Positions 57,064-64,000 of a DNA stretch of 64,000 nucleotides are shown piece by piece. The notes below the pieces were generated by a model, which searched no databases, was not told where the DNA came from, and saw nothing but the letters and a program-made list of their open reading frames with translations. This stretch comes from Gadus chalcogrammus. Lineage: Eukaryota > Chordata > Actinopteri > Gadiformes > Gadidae. The DNA lies in assembly GCF_026213295.1 (NCBI RefSeq), contig NC_079418.1, forward strand, positions 7,246,841 to 7,310,840, read 5' to 3'. Both the position numbers and the translations under genes were made by a program. The stretch's first letter is position 1; the number at the start of each line of letters is the position of its first letter.

Positions 57064-57915
57064 TAAGGCGATTATGCTATGAAGCGATCGATATTGATTA
57101 TGCTATGAGGCTAATGGTATAGATCAGGGATGGGCAACTGGTGGCCCGCATCCTCACGCAGTCAGGATATAATTTTTATTTCAAAAATAAATAAATAATG
57201 AATCGAGTTGCAGAAAAATTGGTTAAGAAAGAAGAAAGCAGAGCATCTGTTCATAGAATTCAAAGGCAAACCCATGTGTCTAGTTTGCTTAGAAACGATA
57301 TCAGTCATGAAAGATTTCCACTTAAGTCGCCACTACAACTACTATAACTGCCCTGAAGTGAATATCATGCTTGCTGGGTTTGAGTTCATTGAGTTGTTGC
57401 ACATAATGTTGGGCCACTGTTTTTCAGTTTTATGACATCAATGAATGATGATGTATGTGAGCCATTTGCACTGATCAAAATACTAACCAATCATGTGGCT
57501 GTTTGAGCATGGAAAACATGCAATGAATGTATGTTGGTTCAATCAACATACCATACATAGGCTATGAATCTGGAAGATTTTGAAGGTAGTGGCCATCCCC
57601 AAAATGCACCAGAATACAGGAAACCCTATCCAACAAATTCAAAAATGTGTAGCTTCTCTCAGTCTATGTCTAGTTGAAGTGCACAGTCACATGACCCTCT
57701 GATGGTGAAGATGAAGAATTGTGGCCCTCTTTATCATGAAAGTTGCCCATCCCTGGTAGATTATGCTTTGAGGCTAATGATATTGATTATGCTATGAGGC
57801 TAACAACATTGATTATGCTATGAGGCTAACGATATCAATGAAGCTATGAGGCTAACAATAACAATTATGCTAGGAGGCTAACAATATTGATTATGCTATG
57901 AAGCTAACGATAAGC
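57064..57915. repeat. ~27-bp minisatellite split by a hAT insertion
   Basis: Units of the form GATTATGCTATGAGGCTAA plus a variable ATATT spacer lie at 57064-57116 and resume at about 57757-57915. The hAT element at 57125-57755 separates the two parts. Confidence 0.8.
57125..57755 (+). mobile_element. hAT element remnant with a BED-type zinc finger
   Basis: Inverted ends CAGGGATGGGCAACT and AGTTGCCCATCCCTG, a classical hAT (Charlie-like) terminus. Flanks GTATAGAT and GTAGATTA are a 2-bp-shifted duplication. The ORF at 57208-57435 (+) has LFIEFKGKPMCLVCLETISV and LSRHYNYYN, the C-x2-C and H part of a BED finger as in GTF2IRD2/ZBED-like hAT proteins. The catalytic domain is deleted. Confidence 0.8.
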
Positions 57916-59177
57916 TACCTCTTATTTCTTAAGGACGTATTAGGCTTATGGAGGCTCTTTTGCTTGATAAACGTAACTTTTTCGGGGGGTATGTCAATAC
58001 AACCCGGTCTCACGAAAAGACGTGACACTGTCACGTTATTTAATCTATTGAAACGTGATCAGGATCACGTATTTTCAAATTTTTCGTGTTTACAAGCACA
58101 AATTTCAAACCCATGTATTTCAATTGGAAGTATTTGTCGTGTCACCAGCACGACTTCCAAACTAAGGTTCTGTGCGGGAGCGTTCTCCCTAATGTCCCTT
58201 AAGGAGCTCCGTACAGTACATTTATTGTTAAAAATTGTGAACAATATGACAGCTTTAGGCCATCCGTTTCTACTTTCACCTTTGATTCTGAGAAATTGTG
58301 ACAATTCACGGATATAGGCTATTAAATGCAGGTGCGCTGCTCAGGCAAACCGCGAAAGAAAAAAGGGTAGCTGCTTAATCGGATCTTTTTAGAATTGTAT
58401 GTCTTGATGTTTTGATCTAGCCATAGATCTATTGTCTTGTTTTTGGCTATGTGAATGGAAGTCCGCGTCGATGCCTCGCAAGTCCAGTGTCGCGAGCGGA
58501 CGTGACATCTAGAAGTCATACCGTATAATAATGGGTTATCATTAATATTGATGCGTATGGGTTGATTATAACTCTTGTTTATTGTTTATACCACAGTCTG
58601 GGGGAATACTCGTATTCTGATTGGCTGCAGGGTGAGTATTATCTCCTGATATAGGCCTACCAGACCCCTGCTAAGTAGTTCCAGTCAGTGTTTAGATTAT
58701 CTGCCCCAGCCCGAGCCCGACCCGACCCGACCCGCGGGCCGGGTCGGGTCGATATTTCCCATCACTATCCTCGGGCCGGGCCTTTGATCGAGCGTTTTTA
58801 CTTTTATTTTATCATTATCATAAATTAGCCTAATCTGAGGAGAAATCGATGCCATAAACAGAAATATTATGGGTCTTTATTACACGGGTCTTCTCAATGC
58901 CGTGGAACGCTCCGTTCACTTGCATGGGTCCGGGGATATCTCGGGATTGGTTTCTTTATTAATCGAATGGGAAATGCAATAGGCCTATTTTAGGACCGAA
59001 TCACCGTTGAACTTGTTTCTAATAACATTTCTAGCGAGAAATATACTTTTTACTTGCATAATCTTTAGTCAGTGATTACGTATGATCTTTAGTTTTATAG
59101 TTATTAGGAAGATTTTATCGGCTCGCTCGCATGTTTCAATGACGTCAGGTTGCTAAGGACGCTGCTTTCGCTAAACT

Positions 59178-59178
<1 letters not shown>
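57916..59178. other. Intergenic with repeat-like patches
   Basis: Near 57998 CCGGTCTCACGAAAAGACGTG and nested GTGATC/GATCAC motifs suggest another MITE, but no second end was fixed. At about 58695-58795 there is a GC-rich near-palindrome of CCGACCCGACCCG against CGGGCCGGGTCGGG. No gene. Confidence 0.4.

Positions 59179-59269
<91 letters not shown>
59179..59269. repeat. (AC)n microsatellite
   Basis: About 90 bp of pure AC repeat. Confidence 0.97.
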
Positions 59270-59271
<2 letters not shown>

Positions 59272-59773
59272 GCATTTCGCTGCAGATATTCCCTCAATTA
59301 TTATTACTTTCAAAACGTTGGCCAAGGTTGAATATCCTTTTTATTTGGGCTGCTTCTAGGACATTTTGGGTGGATTTTGAACGGTATGTGGGCGGGACGT
59401 TTTTTGCAGGACCTGGCAACCCTGCGCTGTTGCCCGGGGTGCTGAAATGCTCCGGAACAGATCTGGATCCACTATGGCCAAAAGACTTGTATGCCCCCCC
59501 CCCCCCCCCCCCCCGTTAAATAAATTCTATGGCAGAATAAAGAATAAATTCATGCATTATCATTCAACTTGAACATGTCTTTTTACAGTATAGCGTGGTG
59601 GAGGGCTGACGTATGTTGCCCAACCCGGAAGTGAGCGTCGCCCTGGTTTCCCTTGACAAAAAGCCAACGGGTTTTTCCATTGGATTTTGGATTATTGCAG
59701 AAAAATTAGCATCTTTGAAGCACCTCCTCAAAAACTGAAAATAAATAAATAAATAAAAATATCTGTGCTCCAA
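59270..59773. other. Spacer with poly-C tract
   Basis: A poly-C run at about 59495-59515; otherwise nothing recognised. Confidence 0.5.
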
Positions 59774-59790
59774 AGAACGAAATGTAAACC

Positions 59791-60068
59791 AATGCATTCT
59801 GAATAATAATAATAATAATAATACATTTAATTTAGAGGCGCCTTTCAAGACACCCAAGGTCACTTTACAGAGCATATAGTCATCATTCAAAACTATGTAA
59901 AACAGACTAGGAATAAAAGAAAAACAGAGGTTAAACATGAAGAATAATAATAATTAATAACACTCAAAGACGCCTACAGTGAAGGGGGGACCTCACTAAC
60001 CACCACCAATGAGTAGCACCCACTTGGGTGATGAATGGGAGTGTTTCTCCGATTTTTCCATGCTACAC
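59791..60068 (-). mobile_element. L2-like LINE 3' fragment with a 17-bp target duplication
   Basis: Flanked by AGAACGAAATGTAAACC at 59774-59790 and 60069-60085. On the minus strand it ends TAAATTAAATGTATT plus (ATT)n, identical in type to the 39401 element, and begins with the CACCCAAGTGGGTGCTACTC module. A 278-bp severely 5'-truncated insertion, possibly internally deleted. Confidence 0.8.
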
Positions 60069-60085
60069 AGAACGAAATGTAAACC

Positions 60086-60744
60086 ATGCAAATAAAGACA
60101 TGTTCATAATCATTTAAATATCATTAATCTCCTGAGTGTGTCGAGTGGTATTCTATTTTTTTCAACGGGGCTGCATCCAGTCACTTGACCGTCATGGTTG
60201 CTATGGTGGTTGCTATCGACCGCCCCCTCTAATCCTTACATGGTTCTAAAAACCACGCGGCAAAGGAGCTGCCGTCCATTGTGTTGTTTTTGTCGTAAAC
60301 TAGGGTCAGATGGTTAAAAAATAGACAGATATTCCAAGGTATCCTTAAAAGGCAGCTTGGATGTTTTTATTTTGTGCAGTTTAGACTTCTTCTATAACCT
60401 ATTTTTGAAAGCAAAACACCAAGCTCATTGATTTAACGAGGCAGGGTTATTTGAAACAATTTATTGAATAAATATTTATGAGAGGTCATTCCTTCTCCTG
60501 AGTTTGCTTCCTATTTATGTCTAGTGTACACCCCTACTGTCAGCAAGCATCCCCCCCCTCCCCATATGGATTTGGAGAATTGCTGCCACGTCCCGGTGGT
60601 GGAGGTATCATATATATGAAAGAGGGCATTCAATTATACTACAATGATCAATTAGGAGGCAGAAGCCCTAAAGGAAGTGATGCAATAGGTGACTGAGTCG
60701 ACAACATTTAAGTAAGCCTTGGGGTCTCTTATATATCAAAGGGG
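60086..60744. other. Spacer, nothing recognised
   Basis: No gene or element boundary supported. Confidence 0.4.
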
Positions 60745-63700
60745 GTCTCAAAGGACGCATATACGCTTCAACCTGTGGCTTACAGGAAATGACTCAGCAA
60801 GTGCTCCATCTTGTTGCACCCACCCAGCGGCTCGCTTGCAAGATTTTGGCCTGAAGTTCTTCCCAGACCTACACCGTAGCCATCCAACCTGCATATCGGA
60901 GAATCAGGCCTCTCTTTAATAATGACAAAAAGTTATGAGAGGAATACACATAAACTTTTGTTGTCTCATAAGCGGCGTGGTGTCGGCTGCTTTTGACCTT
61001 TTGACCCCAGACTTCTTAGGGAATAGCTGAATAAATTCATTAGTCAATCAGAAGTATGTAAATATCTTCCCGGTGTCGGAAGAGGGCGAACAAGGTGTCC
61101 TTCAACATCTACGCTTCCAGGCGATTGCAATGGTGCCACACATGAGCTTATTCGAACATGTTTAATGGTATTAATTAGCTGTCGAAATTGGAGGCCTTAA
61201 TCAATAATGAGCAGCTATTGATTTACTTTCCGATAGAAATTTGTGACAAATGACATATTATTTAGCATCTACACGTTGAGCTGAGTCCAATGACACCAAG
61301 CATGACACTCTAGCAAATGTATTTTACATGGTACATATGGTCTAGGACATGATCTCGGTGTGGCAAGAGGGCAAGCTTGATCTCATTGGACTCAGCTTAA
61401 CGTGTAGATGCTAAATAACATGTAATTTGTCAAGAATCTCCATCGGGAAGCAAATCTATAGCTGGTCATTATTGATAAAGGCCCCCAAAATCGACAGCTA
61501 ATTACTACCCCGAAACATATTCAAATATGATCATGTGTGACACTGTTGCAATCGCCTCGAAACGTAGATGTCAAAGGACACCTTGTTTTCCCCCTTACGC
61601 CTCCGGGAAGATATTTTCATACTTCTAATGGATTGATTCATATTTTAAGGTTCTCGGAGTGAGACTTTAGGCGGCTGCAGCAGAAGTGTTGAGACGAAAG
61701 ATGATATCAAGACATTTATAGATTCCGATTCACATTATGATTCTTCGTCATAACTATCCGACCAAACATCCTTCACATTCACTGAGCGAAGATTATGAAA
61801 GTCCAGGCCCCCCCTTCCTGCACTCGGGTTCCGACTGGGCCAAGTCGGGCAGGAAGGGCCCTCCGGGTCCGACCGGGCCAAGTTTCGGTGCAGGGGTCCC
61901 AGTAAGGCCCTAGAATAAGGTATTCAAATTTCAGGGCGGTACGACCTTCCTATCTCAAAAACTGTTTTTCCACCACATTCTGGACCATTAGGTCTTGCAG
62001 GCAACACTTCAGGGGCCGGTTGCACCAACTGGGCGTAAGCCTGGTCGTAACTACGCCTGGTCGTAACTTGGCGTTCTAAGTCCAACCTAACCGTTACGCC
62101 GGTTGCACCAACTGGGCTTAGCGTTCTTTTCACTAAGACCAGGCGTAAATCCTATGCCTGGTCAGGGGCAGGCGTAGAGTTGAAATTCCAGGCTGTTTCT
62201 ATAGCAATTACATCCAATCCAATGCAGCTTTACCACCATCCTTGCAACGCTTCGCTAAACTGCATTTCAAAGCACAGCCGGCGATATGATCAGTGTTCAC
62301 AGATCGACTGCCTGTCGGGAAGATATCGCTGGCCGATTAGTCCGTTCTCCACTTATAATCAGTTGTGAATGTTGTTTTAACTATGTTTATATGTTTTATA
62401 TAGGCCGACACATTAAACAAATCTCTCCTACAGAACCATTCCCGTCTAAATGCCTGCTCGTCGTAAACCAGACATTACAAATACATATTTTAATTATATT
62501 CGTTTGCAGTGTTTTATTGTTATATTGGCATTAACACAATTGATGAATGACAATGAGTGAACGAATGAATTATTTATTTCGGTGTCCAACAGCATGTCAA
62601 GTAAAATAGTAAACAGTTGTTGTCACGAGGTATCCTAGCAACGCGGTGATATGCGCATACCATGGAACATTCACATGGCCGCGCAAGGCTAAGACCGGGC
62701 GTAGTTAAGACCAGGCGTAAGTCCCGTTGGTGCAACCGGCGTTAGTTCCATTCTATCGCCAGGTCGTAACTAAGACCTACTTAGCAGTTACGACCAGGCT
62801 TAGTTACGCCCAGTTGGTGCAACCGGCCCCTGAGGGGCTTTGTCCAAATGACAGTCCATTTGGGAAAACTTTTTTTCTCTGAGGGCTACAATTCCAAATC
62901 TCGGATATGTCGTTCTCTGGGCCCCGGGAAATGTGTGTAAACATTTCAGGATCCCTAGCTATCTCGAAAAGGCCGGAAAAGGGGCGTGACCTCCAACAGT
63001 ACAGTAAATGTACATAAGACAGAGGTTAGTTTCTAGTCCCCATTTTTTGTGGGATGGATGTGTACATTTGTGGCTTAAGGTGTGTAGACACAGCTGGCCT
63101 GTGGCCACGTTTTTGAAGTCTGGGGTCAAAAGGTCAAAAGGAGCCGGCACCACGCCGCTTATGAGGTAACAAAAAGTTCATGTGTATTTCTCTCATAACT
63201 TTTTGTCACTATTAAAGAGAGGCCTGATTCTAAGATATGCATGTTGGATGGCTAGGGTGTAGGTCTGGGAAGAACTTCAGGCCAAAATCATACAAGCGAG
63301 CCGCTGGGTGCAGGTGCAACGAGATGGAGGGGGGCCTGGACTTTCATAATCTTCGCTCGGTGAATGTGAAGGATGTTTGGTCGGATAGTTATGACGAAGA
63401 ATCATAATGTGAATCTGAATATTCTATAAATGTCTTGATATCATCTTTCGTCTCAACACTTCTGCTGCAGCCGCCTAAAGTCTCATTCCGAGAACCTTAA
63501 AATATGAATCAATCCATTAGAAGTATGAAAATATCTTCCCGGAGGCGTAAGGGGGAAAACAAGGTGTCCATTGACATCTACGTTTCGAGGCGATTGCAAC
63601 AGTGCCACACATGATTTTGGGGGCCTTTATCAAAAATGACCAGCTATAGATTTGCTTCCCGATGGAGATTCTTGACAAATTACATGTTATTTAGCATCTA

Positions 63701-64000
63701 CACGTTAAGCTGAGTCCAATGAGATCAAGCTTGCCCTCTTGCCACACCGAGATCATGTCCTAGACCATATGTACCATGTAAAATACATTTGCTAGAGTGT
63801 CATGCTTGGTTTCATTGGACTCAGCTCAACGTGTAGATGCTAAATAATATGTCATTTGTCACAAAATTCTATCGGAAAGTAAATCAATAGCTGCTCATTA
63901 TTGATTAAGGCCTCCAATTTCGACAGCTAATTAATACCATTAAACATGTTCGAATAAGCTCATGTGTGGCACCATTGCAATCGCCTGGAAGCGTAGATGT
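60745..64000. repeat. Large inverted repeat complex with internal palindromes
   Basis: Left blocks in order: A 60745-60958, B 60959-61020, P 61021-61652, E 61653-61815. Reverse-complement copies on the right: B' about 63105-63165, A' 63165-63325, E' 63330-63497, P' 63498 to the window end. P is itself a palindrome of two ~315-bp arms centred near 61336 (CATCTACACGTTGAGCTGAG against CTCAGCTTAACGTGTAGATG). No coding content; the ORF at 60719-60919 spans block A without family motifs. It continues beyond the window. Confidence 0.8.
62009..62833. mobile_element. TIR element at the centre of the inverted repeat complex
   Basis: Ends TCAGGGGCCGGTTGCACC and its complement extend through CAACTGGGCGTAA. 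A second internal copy of GCCGGTTGCACCAACTGGGC near 62098 makes the left end double. About 825 bp with no clear target duplication and no transposase; the short ORF at 62180-62534 has no family motif. Confidence 0.7.

Overview
The window is animal nuclear DNA, almost certainly from a ray-finned (teleost) fish. The evidence is an intron-rich vertebrate gene (donson), fish-type retroelements (Rex1-like, RTE/Rex3-like, L2-like, L1-like, tRNA-derived SINEs), many cut-and-paste DNA transposons, and very long dinucleotide microsatellites. Such dense (AC)n/(AG)n tracts are seen in gadiform genomes, but the species cannot be fixed from this sequence.

Layout. 1-551: 3' end of a non-LTR retrotransposon. 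1167-11276 (+): donson, a replisome protein gene rebuilt here as 12 coding exons with matching splice phases (644 codons plus stop), with CRE and E2F motifs upstream and MITEs, SINEs and microsatellites in its introns. 13589-16464 (-): a three-exon gene for a secreted protein with a short cysteine-containing domain and a Pro/Gln/His/Trp-rich repeat tail, tail-to-tail with donson; I do not recognise its name. These are the only two convincing host genes.

17-64 kb is almost entirely transposon territory. It holds tandem repeats with decayed tRNA-like sequence (17.1-18.6 kb); a THAP/Kolobok-type fragment abutting an LTR-less Ty3/gypsy-like gag-pol (21.8-26.5 kb); a hAT transposase split by an almost complete RTE element with an 11-bp target duplication (30.0-35.0 kb); and an L1-like LINE split by a 4.6-kb terminal-inverted-repeat element that itself contains a TTAA-flanked element, another TTAA-flanked THAP element and an L2-like LINE (35.2-43.0 kb). 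Further right lie a second THAP/Kolobok-type copy (43.3-44.3 kb), a 2.6-kb non-autonomous hAT with an internal ~188-bp tandem array (44.5-47.2 kb), a Rex1-like 3' end (48.0-49.1 kb), a near full-length L2-like LINE between ~475/501-bp direct repeats (49.5-55.3 kb), a third THAP/Kolobok-type copy in reverse (55.5-56.7 kb), a BED-finger hAT remnant inside a minisatellite (57.1-57.9 kb), and an inverted, partly palindromic repeat complex running off the window (60.7-64.0 kb).

Every transposon coding region examined carries frameshifts, stops or deletions, so the window records past activity. Several insertions have intact target-site duplications or clean split joins, which gives a readable relative chronology. 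Exon joins, domain calls and family names rest on reading the sequence and on family knowledge; no database search was run.
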